A stretch of 64,000 nucleotides of DNA from Amycolatopsis australiensis (GTDB lineage Bacteria > Actinomycetota > Actinomycetes > Mycobacteriales > Pseudonocardiaceae): positions 5,952,001 through 6,016,000 of the forward strand of contig NZ_FPJG01000006.1 in the NCBI RefSeq assembly GCF_900119165.1. The letters run 5' to 3'. The notes below the pieces were generated by a model. The model made no database searches. It saw only the letters and a program-made list of their open reading frames with translations, and was not told the DNA's origin. Each line of letters opens with the position of its first letter. The stretch's first letter is position 1. Position numbers and translations under genes: made by a program. Below, one piece after another: positions 17,559 to 26,453 of the stretch.

Positions 17559-18460
17559 TACGCCAGGGTACGTGGGGCCGGCAGCTGCTTCTCGAACCAG
17601 TGATGGGCGTAGCGCTCTTCGTTGAACGGCGCGACCTCGCGGTACCCGGCCGCGCGGTACAGGCCGATCGCTTCGCCGAGCGCGCGGTTCGTCTCCAGCC
17701 GCAACGTCCGGACGCCCTTCGCCGCCGCGTACGCCTCCAGTTCGCCCAGCAGCCGCCGGCCCAGCCCGAGCCCGCGCGCCGGGGGCGCCACCCACATCCG
17801 CTTGATCTCGGCCGGTGCGTCGCCGTGGAACTTGAGGGCGCCGCAGCCGACCGGCTCGGCGTGCAGCGTGGCCACCAGCAAGACCCCGGCGGGCGGGGTC
17901 ATCTCGTCGTCGGCCGCGGAGATGCTGAGCTGCGGGTCGAAGCCGTCGTCGAACCGGCGGCCCAGCTCGGCGAAGTACGCGCCCAGGCAGAAGCGGGCCG
18001 CCGGATGCCCGGGCGGGCACGGGGCGACGTCGACCGCCGACGCCGTCAGGAGCCGCTCGACCTCGGCCATCGCGGCGACGAGCCGGGTGCGCTGCCCGTC
18101 GGAGAGCCGGGCGAGGAGTGCGGCGGCCGCGTCGTCGGAGAGCCGGTCGAGCGTCGCCCGCTCGGCCGCCCCGGCCTCGGTGAGCCGCGCGGTGCGGACG
18201 CGGCCGTCGGCGCCGCTCGGCTCGACGCGCACCAAGCCGTCACGCTCCAGCCCGCGCAGCAGCCGGCTCAGGTACCCGGAGTCGAGGCCGAGCCGTTCCC
18301 GCAGCTCGCGGACGTCCCGCCCGCCGGCGCCGATCTCCCACAGCACGCGCGCCTGGCCCAGCGGCCTGCCGCGCGCGAGGAACGCGTCTTCGAGCGCGCC
18401 GATCCGCTGGGTGACGGTCCGGTTGAACCGCCGCACGCCGTCGACCAGGGCACGGTCCAT
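17558..18460 (-). CDS. MarR-GNAT fusion regulator/acetyltransferase
   Basis: A 300-residue two-domain protein. Residues 1-140 form a MarR winged helix (VRELRERLGLDSGYLSRLLRGL, wing GADGRVRTARLTEAG). Residues about 165-300 form a GNAT acetyltransferase (MWVAPPARGLGLGRRLLGELE, LYRAAGYREVAPFN). This architecture is common in actinobacteria, with unknown substrates. A perfect 14-bp palindrome lies 3 bp upstream of the ATG and is probably its own operator. It is cotranscribed with the sirtuin. Confidence 0.92.
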   Translation of the reverse strand: MDRALVDGVRRFNRTVTQRIGALEDAFLARGRPLGQARVLWEIGAGGRDVRELRERLGLDSGYLSRLLRGLERDGLVRVEPSGADGRVRTARLTEAGAAERATLDRLSDDAAAALLARLSDGQRTRLVAAMAEVERLLTASAVDVAPCPPGHPAARFCLGAYFAELGRRFDDGFDPQLSISAADDEMTPPAGVLLVATLHAEPVGCGALKFHGDAPAEIKRMWVAPPARGLGLGRRLLGELEAYAAAKGVRTLRLETNRALGEAIGLYRAAGYREVAPFNEERYAHHWFEKQLPAPRTLA

Positions 18461-18463
18461 TCC

Positions 18464-18477
18464 CTGACTATAGTCAG
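18464..18477. promoter_or_regulatory. MarR-type palindromic operator
   Basis: CTGACTATAGTCAG is a perfect self-palindrome in the 24-bp space between the DUF3800-like stop and the MarR-GNAT start. Position and symmetry suggest autorepression at an internal promoter. Confidence 0.6.
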
Positions 18478-18484
18478 AGAAACC

Positions 18485-19399
18485 TCAGCCGGGATGGTTC
18501 CAGACCGATCCGGTGTCCACGAACGCCCTCAGCAGGCCGGTCAGCCGTGCGTCGCCGTGACCGTTCAGCTCGTCGGAGGCGATGCGGCGGGCCACCCCGG
18601 CCAGGAAGTCCGCGACCTGCACGCGGGCGTCCGACCGTGAATCGACGAACCGGACGCCGGCCAGCCGGTGGCCGAGGGTGGCCTTGAGCTGCAGCACCCG
18701 TTCGCCGGTCAGGGCGAGCTGCTCGTCGTGCACCAGGGCGACCGGGGTGCCGCCGGCGCTGAAGTGCCGGACGGTGTGGATCACCGCGGGCACCAGCGGA
18801 TCGAGCACCGGCACCAGGCCGGGGTCGCTCGCCAGCCGGGTGCGGTAGGCGGCCACGCGCTCGCCGCCGTCGCACAGCCGTCCCATGATCTCGCCGGCCT
18901 CACCGGGAACGGCGGCGAGTTCCCGTGCCAGCGCGAAGAACTCCGGCGGGGACGTCGTCACGCCCCGCCGGGGCTTGAGCCGCAGCACGCTCGTGAACGC
19001 GGCCAGGAAGTAGGCCCAGCGATCGGCGCCGAAGGCGGCGGGGCCCGCGCGGTGCAGGGTGCGCGCCAGTTCTTCGGTGCCGTGGGCGGCCAGCAGCGTG
19101 ACCGCGGCCCGGACGGCGAAGAACGTCTTGTCGGTCAGGTGCACGTGCCCGCGTCCGGCCAGCGGCCCGGCCGGATCGAGCAGCCATTCGAGCACCGGGC
19201 GGTGCTTGGCGCGCAGCAGGTGGTTGGCCTTGTACTCCTCGGCGGGCGAGCCGATGCGGGCGCGGATCTCCCGGACGCAGGCCTCAGCCTCGCCGAGGGT
19301 CAGCCGGACACCGGCGTGGGCGAAGACGTCGGTTTCGCCCCCGACGAGGTTCTCGCCCTCCGAGCCCGACTCGTCGCAGGCGATCTCGACCGGGCTCAC
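18485..19399 (-). CDS. DUF3800-like protein
   Basis: A 304-residue protein starting VSPVEIACDESGSEGEN; the early DESG motif and the late DSRSDARVQVADFLAGVARR fit the DUF3800 (RNase H-like) pattern, where acidic residues line a presumed active site. GTG 19399 is chosen because the frame upstream is not protein-like. DUF3800 proteins are found near mobile elements and defence genes in other genomes, but nothing here shows such a role. Its stop is 24 bp before the MarR-GNAT gene. Confidence 0.7.
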   Translation of the reverse strand: MSPVEIACDESGSEGENLVGGETDVFAHAGVRLTLGEAEACVREIRARIGSPAEEYKANHLLRAKHRPVLEWLLDPAGPLAGRGHVHLTDKTFFAVRAAVTLLAAHGTEELARTLHRAGPAAFGADRWAYFLAAFTSVLRLKPRRGVTTSPPEFFALARELAAVPGEAGEIMGRLCDGGERVAAYRTRLASDPGLVPVLDPLVPAVIHTVRHFSAGGTPVALVHDEQLALTGERVLQLKATLGHRLAGVRFVDSRSDARVQVADFLAGVARRIASDELNGHGDARLTGLLRAFVDTGSVWNHPG

Positions 19400-19496
19400 C
19401 GTTCCGATGCTGCCAGACCGCCGGTCCCACGGCGACCGGTTACCCGGAAGGCCGTTCCTGGCCCGGCGCCGCGGCGGATCGTGGTTGACTGGCCGC

Positions 19497-20519
19497 ATGC
19501 TGCCCTGGGACGGCGAACTCGCCGGCCGGCTCGACCGGCACACCGTCGGCTCCGCGCTGCTGCGGGACAACCCGCTCGGTGACCCGCACGAACGGCCGCT
19601 GTGGGTGTACGTCCCGCCGGGCTACGAAGACGGCGACGAGCGCTATCCCGCCGTGTACGTCATCCAGGGCTATACCGGCCACCTGAGCATGTGGGCCAAC
19701 CGGACGCCGTTCCGGCAGCCGTTCGTGGAGACGGCCGACGCCGTTTTCGCCGGTGGCGCACCGGGCTGCGTGGTGGTGTACGTCGACGCGTGGACCGCCT
19801 ACGGCGGCTCGCAGTTCGTCGACTCGCCGGGCACCGGCCGGTACCACTCCTACCTGTGCGACGAGATCGTGCCCTGGGTGGACGCCCGGTACCGGACGAT
19901 CCCGGACCGCGAATCCCGCGCGATCGCGGGCAAGTCGTCGGGCGGCTTCGGCGCAATGATCACGCCGATGCTGCGTCCCGACCTGTTCGGCGCGCTGGCC
20001 ACGCACGCCGGCGACGCGCTGTACGAGCTGTGCTACGTCCCCGACTTCGGCAAGGCGGTCCGCGCGCTGCGCGCCTACGACCGGGACATCCGGGCGTGGT
20101 GGGCGGATTTCCGGGCCCGGCCGGCGTTCAGCAAGCCGGACGACGCGACGCTGCTGCAGCTGCTCGGGGTCTCCGCGTGCTTCTCGGCCGACGACGACGG
20201 CACGCCGCAGCTGCCGTTCGACCCGGCGACGGGTGTGGTGCGGCCGCGGGTGTGGCAGCGCTGGCTCGGCTGGGACCCGGTCCGGATGGTGGCGGGCCGC
20301 GCCGAGGCGGTGCGGTCGTGGCGGGCGGTGTGGATCGACGCCGGCACGAGCGACGAGTACTTCCTCGACGTCGGCGCGGAGGCGTTCCGGGCGGAGATCG
20401 CGAAGGCCGGCCTGCCCGGCGAGCGGGTGCACTTCGAGCTGTTCGAGGCGGGCCACGCCGCGATCGACTACCGGTACCCGCTTTCGCTGGCCTGGCTGGC
20501 GGAACGGCTGGCCCGGTGA
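19497..20519 (+). CDS. Esterase D-like alpha/beta hydrolase
   Basis: A 340-residue hydrolase of the enterochelin-esterase/S-formylglutathione-hydrolase-like group. The start resembles the family (PLWVYVPPGYEDGDERYPAVYVIQGY). The nucleophile elbow is GKSSGG with Ser147, the acid is probably in WIDAGTSDEYFLD, and the catalytic His is in FELFEAGHAAIDY. It has no signal peptide. It overlaps the next hydrolase by 4 nt, so two hydrolases are made together; their substrate is unknown. Confidence 0.88.
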   Translation: MLPWDGELAGRLDRHTVGSALLRDNPLGDPHERPLWVYVPPGYEDGDERYPAVYVIQGYTGHLSMWANRTPFRQPFVETADAVFAGGAPGCVVVYVDAWTAYGGSQFVDSPGTGRYHSYLCDEIVPWVDARYRTIPDRESRAIAGKSSGGFGAMITPMLRPDLFGALATHAGDALYELCYVPDFGKAVRALRAYDRDIRAWWADFRARPAFSKPDDATLLQLLGVSACFSADDDGTPQLPFDPATGVVRPRVWQRWLGWDPVRMVAGRAEAVRSWRAVWIDAGTSDEYFLDVGAEAFRAEIAKAGLPGERVHFELFEAGHAAIDYRYPLSLAWLAERLAR

Positions 20520-21367
20520 TCGAGACCGCCCTGACGCTGCCCGGCGGCCCAACCCTGCACGTCTACGACACCGGCGGTCCCGCGCGGCTGACCGTCCTGT
20601 GGCACCACGGCACGCCGAACCTCGGCGCGCCGCCGGGACCGCTGCTGCCGCTCGCCGAAGAGCTGGGAATCCGCTGGATCTCCTACGACCGGCCCGGCTA
20701 CGGCTCCTCCACGCCCGCGCCCGGCCGCCGGGCCGGCGACGCGGCCGGGTGGGCGGCCGCCGTCGCCGAGGCGCTGGGGATCGGCGAGTTCGCCGTCATG
20801 GGGCACTCCGGTGGCAGCTCGCACGCCCTCGCCTGCGCCGCGCTGCTGCCCGGCCGGGTCCGGGCCGTCGCGAGCCTCGCCGCCGTCGCGCCTTTCGGGG
20901 GCGAAGGCTGGTTCGACGGCATGGCCGACGCCAGTGCGGCGTCCCTGCGTGCCGCCGCAGAAGGCCGTGCCGCCAAGGAAAGGCACGAAGCGGCGGCCGG
21001 GTTCGACCCGGACGTCTTCACCGCCGCCGACTTCGCCGCGCTGACCGGCTCGTGGTCCTGGCTCGACGAAGTCGTCCGGCCCGCACTGGGCGCGCCGGGC
21101 CTGATCGACGACGACCTCGCCTACGTCACGCCGTGGGGCGCCGACCCGGCGGCCATCACCGCGCCGGTCCTGCTGGTGCACGGCGAGGACGACCGGATGA
21201 TCCCCGCGACGCACAGCCGGTGGCTCGCCGCCCGCTGCCCGGCCGCCGAGCTGCGCCTGTCCCCCGGCGACGGCCACATCTCCGTCCTCCGACACGCGGC
21301 CGAGGCTCTCAAGTGGCTGGCGGTTCAGGACAGCAGCGCCAGCGAAGCGACCGCTGGAGCCATGTAG
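20516..21367 (+). CDS. Alpha/beta hydrolase
   Basis: A 283-residue hydrolase with oxyanion region LWHHGTPNLG, nucleophile motif GHSGGSSHAL, acid in VHGEDDRMIP and catalytic His in GDGHISVL. GTG 20516 overlaps the esterase stop (GTGA), marking a two-gene operon. The family includes haloalkane dehalogenases, epoxide hydrolases and esterases, and the sequence does not settle which. Its 3' end overlaps DoxX by 43 bp on the other strand. Confidence 0.88.
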   Translation: MIETALTLPGGPTLHVYDTGGPARLTVLWHHGTPNLGAPPGPLLPLAEELGIRWISYDRPGYGSSTPAPGRRAGDAAGWAAAVAEALGIGEFAVMGHSGGSSHALACAALLPGRVRAVASLAAVAPFGGEGWFDGMADASAASLRAAAEGRAAKERHEAAAGFDPDVFTAADFAALTGSWSWLDEVVRPALGAPGLIDDDLAYVTPWGADPAAITAPVLLVHGEDDRMIPATHSRWLAARCPAAELRLSPGDGHISVLRHAAEALKWLAVQDSSASEATAGAM

Positions 21368-21666
21368 AGCACCGGGAACGGCAGGTGTGCGTAGGATCGC
21401 GCGCGGGCCACGGTGACGAGGGCGCCGAGGAAGTACAGCACCAGCCCGATCGCGGCGGCGACACCGATCGCGGGCACGAACAGCCCCACGACGAGACCGG
21501 CCGCCCCGGCGGCCTTCGCCGCGCCGAGCCACGGCCACCACGTTTGCGGGACGCCGTACGAGGTGATGGGTTCGACGACCCACTTCGCGCGGGTGAAGAC
21601 CGAGACGGCCGAGAAACCGGCCATGGCGGCGCCGACGAGGGTGACGATCACGTACGCGGTGGACAT
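21325..21666 (-). CDS. DoxX family membrane protein
   Basis: A 113-residue protein with four predicted membrane helices (VIVTLVGAAMAGFSAVSVF, GAAGLVVGLFVP, IGLVLYFLGALVTVA, VLYMAPAVASLALL), matching the DoxX fold. Members affect quinone- or thiol-linked redox reactions, but the role here is unknown. Start ATG 21666. Convergent with the hydrolase gene. Confidence 0.85.
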   Translation of the reverse strand: MSTAYVIVTLVGAAMAGFSAVSVFTRAKWVVEPITSYGVPQTWWPWLGAAKAAGAAGLVVGLFVPAIGVAAAIGLVLYFLGALVTVARARSYAHLPFPVLYMAPAVASLALLS

Positions 21667-21761
21667 CGCGTCTCCTCCGGGAGTTCGGGGACACCGGGGT
21701 TCCGGGTCCGGTACTCCCCCGACCCCCGCGGCGGAACCGATGTGACCGGTGGTGACCACCG

Positions 21762-22748
21762 TCACAGTGGAAGCCGCGGTACGAGCACCTCCTCCGGCGC
21801 GCGGTCGGGCCGCAGGCCACGCCACGACGTGTGGCGCAGCCGCAGATCCGGGGTCACGCGCCGGAAGACGACCTCGCCGACCAGCTCCGGCCGCACCCAG
21901 TGGGCGCCGCGGGCACGGTCGCGCGGCACGTCGGTGGCGAACGGGCTGTCCGTGCGGGCCAGTGGCGCGAGCACGGCCCGCAGGTCGTCGAGCGCGCCGT
22001 CGGTGAAGCCGGTGCCGACGTCACCCAGGTACACCAGCGCGCCTTCGTCGTCGTACCCGCCGAGCAGCAACGCGCCGAGCGTGCCCGCGCGGCGGCCGGT
22101 GCCGGTCCGCCAGCCGCCGACCACCACTTCGCGCGTCTGCGTCAGCGCGCGCTTGGTCCACAGGGGCGAGCGGGCGCCGGGCAAGTACGGCGCGTCGAGG
22201 CGCTTGGCGACGACGCCTTCGATGCCGTGCTGGGCCGCCGTGGCGAGCAGCTGGTCCGGCGCGATGTCGGCGCGCGTGTACCACGGCGGCACGACGAGCC
22301 GGCCGTCCGCGGGCCGGACCAGCTCGGCGAGCAGCTCGCGCCGCTGCGCGTACGGCCGGTCCAGCAACGACTCGGTGCCGATCCGCAGCAGGTCGAAGGC
22401 GAAGTAGACGACGGGGACCTCGGCACGCAGCTTCGCCGTCGGCTCGTGCATGGCGCGGCGCTGCATCAGCTCGAACTCCGGGCGCCCGGCCGCGTTCAGC
22501 GCGACGACCTCACCGTCGAGCACCGCCGCGTGACCGCCGAGCGCGGGCGCGAAGACGTCCTGCAGCTCCGGGTAGCGGTGGGTGTGGTCGCTGCCGCTGC
22601 GGCTGGTGATCCGGGCCGCGCCGCTGCCGGCGACCCGGGCGCAGCCGCGGAAACCGTCCCACTTCCACTCGTAGCCGTGGTGGTCGTCGTCCGGCAGCGG
22701 ACCGTCGACGGCCAGCATCGGCGCCACGGCGTCCGGCACCGCCTCCAT
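21762..22748 (-). CDS. Stand-alone ATP-dependent DNA ligase (LigD ligase-domain type)
   Basis: A 328-residue ligase with nucleotidyltransferase motif EWKWDGFRG (AMP-accepting Lys29), LDGEVVALN and EGVVAKRLDAPY, then an OB-fold region (WTKRALTQTREVVVGGW, LGALLLGGYDDEG). It corresponds to the ligase domain of LigD or to LigC and seals nicks during end-joining or gap repair. ATG 22748 has an SD (GGGGGAGG) 5 nt upstream and is preferred to GTG 22754. It is first in a minus-strand series with other repair genes; Ku is not in the window. Confidence 0.9.
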   Translation of the reverse strand: MEAVPDAVAPMLAVDGPLPDDDHHGYEWKWDGFRGCARVAGSGAARITSRSGSDHTHRYPELQDVFAPALGGHAAVLDGEVVALNAAGRPEFELMQRRAMHEPTAKLRAEVPVVYFAFDLLRIGTESLLDRPYAQRRELLAELVRPADGRLVVPPWYTRADIAPDQLLATAAQHGIEGVVAKRLDAPYLPGARSPLWTKRALTQTREVVVGGWRTGTGRRAGTLGALLLGGYDDEGALVYLGDVGTGFTDGALDDLRAVLAPLARTDSPFATDVPRDRARGAHWVRPELVGEVVFRRVTPDLRLRHTSWRGLRPDRAPEEVLVPRLPL

Positions 22749-22796
22749 CGCCACCTCCCCCAGCTCGCCCCAGTCTGGACGATCAGGCAGACCCTG

Positions 22797-23216
22797 TCAC
22801 CCGGCGGGCAGCAGCGGGAGCAGCTCCTGGTGACGGCCCGCGCGGCGCAGCACGGGCGAACCGGGCCCGTCCGGCTCGAGGTCGCCGGCCCGCAGCGCGG
22901 CGAGGAACCGCACGATCACGCGCGGCGGCGGCAGGATGTCGGCCCCGCCGAGGTAGGCCAGCACGATCATCTCCTCCCCGCACGCGGCCTCGACCGCAAC
23001 CGCCCAGCCGTGCACCTCGTCCCACAGCAGCGCGACGTCGCGCTCCGGAAACCGGCGCAGCCGCCAGTCCACCGCGACGTAGGCCGACACCGGGACGTCG
23101 ACGTCCACGGTGCAGGACTCGAGGCCGAAGCCGAGCGCCGCGGCCACCTCGCCGAGGTACGCTCGCAGGCCGCGCTGGAACCAGAACTCGAGATCGGTGT
23201 CGATCAGGCCGGACAC
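22797..23216 (-). CDS. DUF6292-like small protein
   Basis: A 139-residue soluble protein starting VSGLIDTDLEFWFQRGLRAYLGEVAAALG, a pattern typical of DUF6292 proteins in Pseudonocardiaceae. GTG 23216 has a good SD (AAAGGA) about 6 nt upstream. The function is unknown. It lies between a STAS protein and the DNA ligase on one strand, which weakly ties it to the stress block. Confidence 0.75.
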   Translation of the reverse strand: MSGLIDTDLEFWFQRGLRAYLGEVAAALGFGLESCTVDVDVPVSAYVAVDWRLRRFPERDVALLWDEVHGWAVAVEAACGEEMIVLAYLGGADILPPPRVIVRFLAALRAGDLEPDGPGSPVLRRAGRHQELLPLLPAG

Positions 23217-23271
23217 CCGTTTCCTTTCTTCCCGGACCGGCCGCGCGCCCTGCCCGGCCGGTCGAAGCGGA

Positions 23272-23676
23272 TCAGCCGACCGCCGCGAGCGCGGCGGCCC
23301 GATCCCGGTGGCAGGAGAAGCCGGCGGCGCCGGTCTCCCGCAGCAGCCGCCACAGTGCGGCCGTCCGCACCACCCAGGCGAGCGGGACGGCCGCCTCGTC
23401 GGCACGGCGCTGGACGCGGTGCAGCGCGCGGAGCCCGGCGCCGGAGCAGAACGTCACGCCGCCGAGGTCGACGACGAGCGCGCCCGCCCCGCGCAACGCG
23501 GATTCCGCGCATTCGACAAGAATGGCGACGGTGGCGAGATCGATGTCGCCCGCCACCACGAGGAGCACGCACCGGTCACCCGGGAACATCGTGGTGACGG
23601 AGAACGGATCGCACAACGCACCCGGCGAAGAACGGCCGAAGGCCCGCGAAAGCCGCGGCGGTTTCCGGATCTTCAC
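23272..23676 (-). CDS. STAS-domain anti-sigma factor antagonist-like protein
   Basis: A 134-residue protein whose residues 30-125 form a STAS domain (LLVVAGDIDLATVAILVECAE, LVVDLGGVTFCSGAGLRAL). These normally bind and release anti-sigma kinases depending on phosphorylation of a Ser in FxDSxGL. Here that segment reads FCSGAGL, with the usual DS replaced by SG, so regulation may differ. GTG 23676 follows GGAGGC at good spacing. On the minus strand a GGGTAC lies about 50 bp upstream (23727-23732). Confidence 0.85.
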   Translation of the reverse strand: MKIRKPPRLSRAFGRSSPGALCDPFSVTTMFPGDRCVLLVVAGDIDLATVAILVECAESALRGAGALVVDLGGVTFCSGAGLRALHRVQRRADEAAVPLAWVVRTAALWRLLRETGAAGFSCHRDRAAALAAVG

Positions 23677-23926
23677 GGCCTGCCTCCGACGGCTGGAGGG
23701 TGGGGGTTCACGCGTAGACCGTACCCACCGTGTCCAGCTTGGCGCACAACGGATTCCTCCCGTTCCGCGGCCTGTGCACCGACACGGCCGTCTGCACGTG
23801 CAGCCGTCCACATGGGACACGAAGAAACCCCTGCTGAGATCGGCGAAGACGCACATTCCGCGATTACGGCGGGCCGCCACCTCCGGAACCGGAGCCGTTT
23901 CGCGGCGGATTCGTGAATTCCGGAAT

Positions 23927-24847
23927 TCAGCCGATTGCCGGAATCGCTGCGCGAGTCCGGTCCAGCTCGGCGAAGAGGTCGCCGAGGTCGTCGACGCGCG
24001 CCAGGACCTCATCGGCGGTGAACCGCAGGTGCGACACGTGCCGGCAGGCCCGCACCTCGTCCCACGTCACCGGGGCCGACACGGTCGGCTCGTCCCGTCC
24101 GCGCAGCGAGTACGGCGCCACCGTCGTCTTGACCGGGTTGTTCTGGCTCCAGTCGATGAAGACCTTGCCCGGCCGCAGCGTCCTGGTCATCCGCGCCACG
24201 ACGAGATCGGGCGTTTCCGCGGCCAGCCGCTCGGCCAGCGCCTTCGCGTACTGCGACGGTTCGGCGGCGTCCGTGGTGACGACACCCGCGTAGAGCTGCA
24301 TGCCCTTGGAGCCGCTGGTCTTCGCGACCGGGGTGAGACCGTCGCCGGTGAGCACGTCGTGGAGCCGCTCGGCGACGCGGCAGCAGTCGACGACGGTGGC
24401 GCCCGGGCCGGGATCGAGGTCGAACACGAGCCGGTCGGGCGTGTTCCGCTCGCCGTCGTCGCCGACGGTCCACTGGTGGACGTGCAGCTCGAGCGCGGCG
24501 AGGTTGGCCGCCCAGACCAGCTCGGGCAGGTCGTTGATCAGCGGGTAGCTGATGATCTCGGGCTCCTTGCCCCGGCCGCCGACCGTCAGCCGCGCGGTGC
24601 GGACCCACTCCGGCGCGTGCCGCGAGACGTCCTTTTCGAAGAAGGAGCCACCGGCGACGCCGTCGGGGAACCGCACGAACGTCATCGCCCGGTCGCGGAT
24701 GTGCGGCAGCAGCACCGGCGCGATCCGCGTGTAGTAGTCGAGGACCTCGCCCTTGGTGAAACCGTGCCGCGGGTAGAGCACCTTCTCGAGATTGGACAGC
24801 GTCAGCTGCCGCTCGCCCACCCGCACCGTGATCCGGCTCCCCGCCAC
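23927..24847 (-). CDS. LigD-type polymerase/primase (PolDom) protein
   Basis: A 306-residue archaeo-eukaryotic primase-fold polymerase used in non-homologous end joining. It opens LTLSNLEKVLYPRHGFTKGEVLDYY. The metal-binding pair is Asp143 and Asp145 in VFDLDPGPG, KTSGSKGMQLY is a nucleotide-binding stretch, and VFIDWSQNN carries the third Asp. It is a free-standing version of the LigD polymerase domain, encoded apart from the ligase at 21762 and the PE-Pol gene at 30366, so end-joining functions are spread over separate proteins here. Confidence 0.93.
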   Translation of the reverse strand: MAGSRITVRVGERQLTLSNLEKVLYPRHGFTKGEVLDYYTRIAPVLLPHIRDRAMTFVRFPDGVAGGSFFEKDVSRHAPEWVRTARLTVGGRGKEPEIISYPLINDLPELVWAANLAALELHVHQWTVGDDGERNTPDRLVFDLDPGPGATVVDCCRVAERLHDVLTGDGLTPVAKTSGSKGMQLYAGVVTTDAAEPSQYAKALAERLAAETPDLVVARMTRTLRPGKVFIDWSQNNPVKTTVAPYSLRGRDEPTVSAPVTWDEVRACRHVSHLRFTADEVLARVDDLGDLFAELDRTRAAIPAIG

Positions 24848-24872
24848 GGCGCCACGCTAGCACCCGCGGAAT

Positions 24873-25613
24873 TCACCCGGCACCACTCGAAACGACCCGC
24901 TCGACGAACCGCTCCGCGACCTCGCGCAGCTTCACGTTCTCCCGCTGCGACTGCTCCACCAGCAAGGCGAACGCGTCGTCGGCGCCGATCCGGCGGATCG
25001 CCATCAGCATCCCCTTCGCCTGGTCGATGACCGCCCGGGAGGTCAGCGCCGTGCGCAGGTGCTCGGCCGTCTCGCGGGCCCGCACGTACCGGTGGTAGAC
25101 GCGGAAGATCGCCTCCACCGCGGCCGTGTAGAGCTCGAGCAGCTGGGCTTCGGTCTCCGCGAAGCCGTCGTCCTCGCGTCCGTAGCAGTTGAGCGCGCCG
25201 GAGTACTCCTCGTCGGCCACCAGCGGCGCGGCGAGGAAGCTGCCGAAGCCGGCTTCCCGGGCCTGGCCCGCGAACGACGGCCAGCGCTCGGCCGCCTCGG
25301 TCACCGACGTGCGGACGATCTTGCCGGTGCGGACCGCCTCCAGGCAGGGGCCGTCGCCGATGCGGTACTGGCCGGCGTCGAGCTCGCCGACGATCGCGCT
25401 GGTCGCCGACGCCGTGTGCGGCGTGTCCCCGATGACCAGCGTGACGGACGCTTCGGCGACGCCCGGGACGGCGTGGCGTGCCTGCAGGCACACGTGCCGC
25501 AACAGGATCAGCAGGTCGTCTTCCTGCCGCAGGACCGCGGTCAGCGCTTCGAGCGCCCCCGTGACCTCGTCGAGCAGCGGCGCGGCCGTGACGGCGGGCT
25601 CCGGCAGTTCCAT
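24873..25613 (-). CDS. GAF-ANTAR regulator
   Basis: A 246-residue sensor/RNA-binding regulator. The GAF domain spans about residues 25-165 (YRIGDGPCLEAVRTGK, WPSFAGQAREAGFGSFLAAPL) and the C-terminal ANTAR domain about 180-240 (ALTSRAVIDQAKGMLMAIRRIGADDAFALLVEQS). ANTAR domains bind paired RNA stem-loops and prevent transcription termination. ATG 25613 has AGGAG 5 nt upstream. It is divergent from another GAF-ANTAR gene across 105 bp that contain a GGGTACCC palindrome (25646-25653). Confidence 0.92.
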   Translation of the reverse strand: MELPEPAVTAAPLLDEVTGALEALTAVLRQEDDLLILLRHVCLQARHAVPGVAEASVTLVIGDTPHTASATSAIVGELDAGQYRIGDGPCLEAVRTGKIVRTSVTEAAERWPSFAGQAREAGFGSFLAAPLVADEEYSGALNCYGREDDGFAETEAQLLELYTAAVEAIFRVYHRYVRARETAEHLRTALTSRAVIDQAKGMLMAIRRIGADDAFALLVEQSQRENVKLREVAERFVERVVSSGAG

Positions 25614-25645
25614 GTCCACTCCTCGCGTCGTCCGTGAATCCCCCC

Positions 25646-25653
25646 GGGTACCC
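25646..25653. promoter_or_regulatory. GGGTACCC palindrome in a divergent promoter region
   Basis: The palindrome supplies GGGTAC on both strands, matching the -10 element of actinobacterial SigB/SigF-type promoters. The -35 parts (GNNT at 14-16 bp) are imperfect in both directions, so this is a weak call that could serve both flanking GAF-ANTAR genes. Confidence 0.3.
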
Positions 25654-25718
25654 AGTCCCTGGCGAGCCATGTCACCGCCGCACGTTTGACGGCGGCCTCC
25701 GCTTGGTAATCAGCGGCC

Positions 25719-26453
25719 ATGGCGTCGGAGAAGGCGGGCGGACTGCCGCTGGAGGAAGAGCTGGCGGCGGTCGCGGCGCGGATGTCGGGACTGCTGCTCT
25801 CGCGCGAGACCGTCGACTCGGTGCTGGAGCTGATCGTCTCCCTCGCCGGCACGACGATCACCACCGCGGCGGGCGCCGGGGTGACCCTCGTCGACGACGG
25901 CGACGGCGCTCCCGTCACGACGAGCGCGTCCGGCCCGCTCGTGCGCGACGCCGACAACCTGCAGTACGAACTCGGCGAGGGGCCCTGCATGGCCGCGCTG
26001 GCGGAGCGCTCGCCGATGCGGATCGACGACGTCGCCACCGAGCGGCGCTGGCCACGCTGGTGCGCCGCGGTCGCCGGCCTCGGGCTCCGGTCGGTGCTCA
26101 CCACGCCCCTGGTCAGCGAAGACGGCTGCCACGGCGCGATCAAGCTCTACGCGAAGACGCCCGGCGCGTTCGGCGGCACCGACGAGCGGACGCTGGCGAC
26201 GTTCGCCGGCCGCGCCGCCGTGCTGGTCGCCAACGCCCGCGCCTACGAGCGGGCCAGCCGCTTCAGCGAGCAGTTCAAGCACACCCTCCGCGACCGGGAC
26301 CGGGTCACGATGGCGAAAGGCTTCCTCATGGGCCGGGACGGCCTGGACGAGGAGACCGCCTTCGACCGCCTCCTTTCGCTGGCCCGCGCCGCCGGCCGCA
26401 GTCCCGCCGAGGCCGCCGCCGAGCTGCTCGCGCCGGCACCGCGGGGAAGGTGA
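25719..26453 (+). CDS. GAF-ANTAR regulator
   Basis: A 244-residue protein with a GAF domain at about residues 20-170 (YELGEGPCMAALAERSPMRI, LRSVLTTPLVSEDGCHGAIKL) and a C-terminal ANTAR-type helix bundle (LRDRDRVTMAKGFLMGRDGL). It resembles the divergent paralogue at 24873, so the pair may have arisen by duplication. Its TGA overlaps the GTG of the SpoIIE phosphatase gene by 4 nt, coupling sensor and phosphatase. Confidence 0.9.
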   Translation: MASEKAGGLPLEEELAAVAARMSGLLLSRETVDSVLELIVSLAGTTITTAAGAGVTLVDDGDGAPVTTSASGPLVRDADNLQYELGEGPCMAALAERSPMRIDDVATERRWPRWCAAVAGLGLRSVLTTPLVSEDGCHGAIKLYAKTPGAFGGTDERTLATFAGRAAVLVANARAYERASRFSEQFKHTLRDRDRVTMAKGFLMGRDGLDEETAFDRLLSLARAAGRSPAEAAAELLAPAPRGR

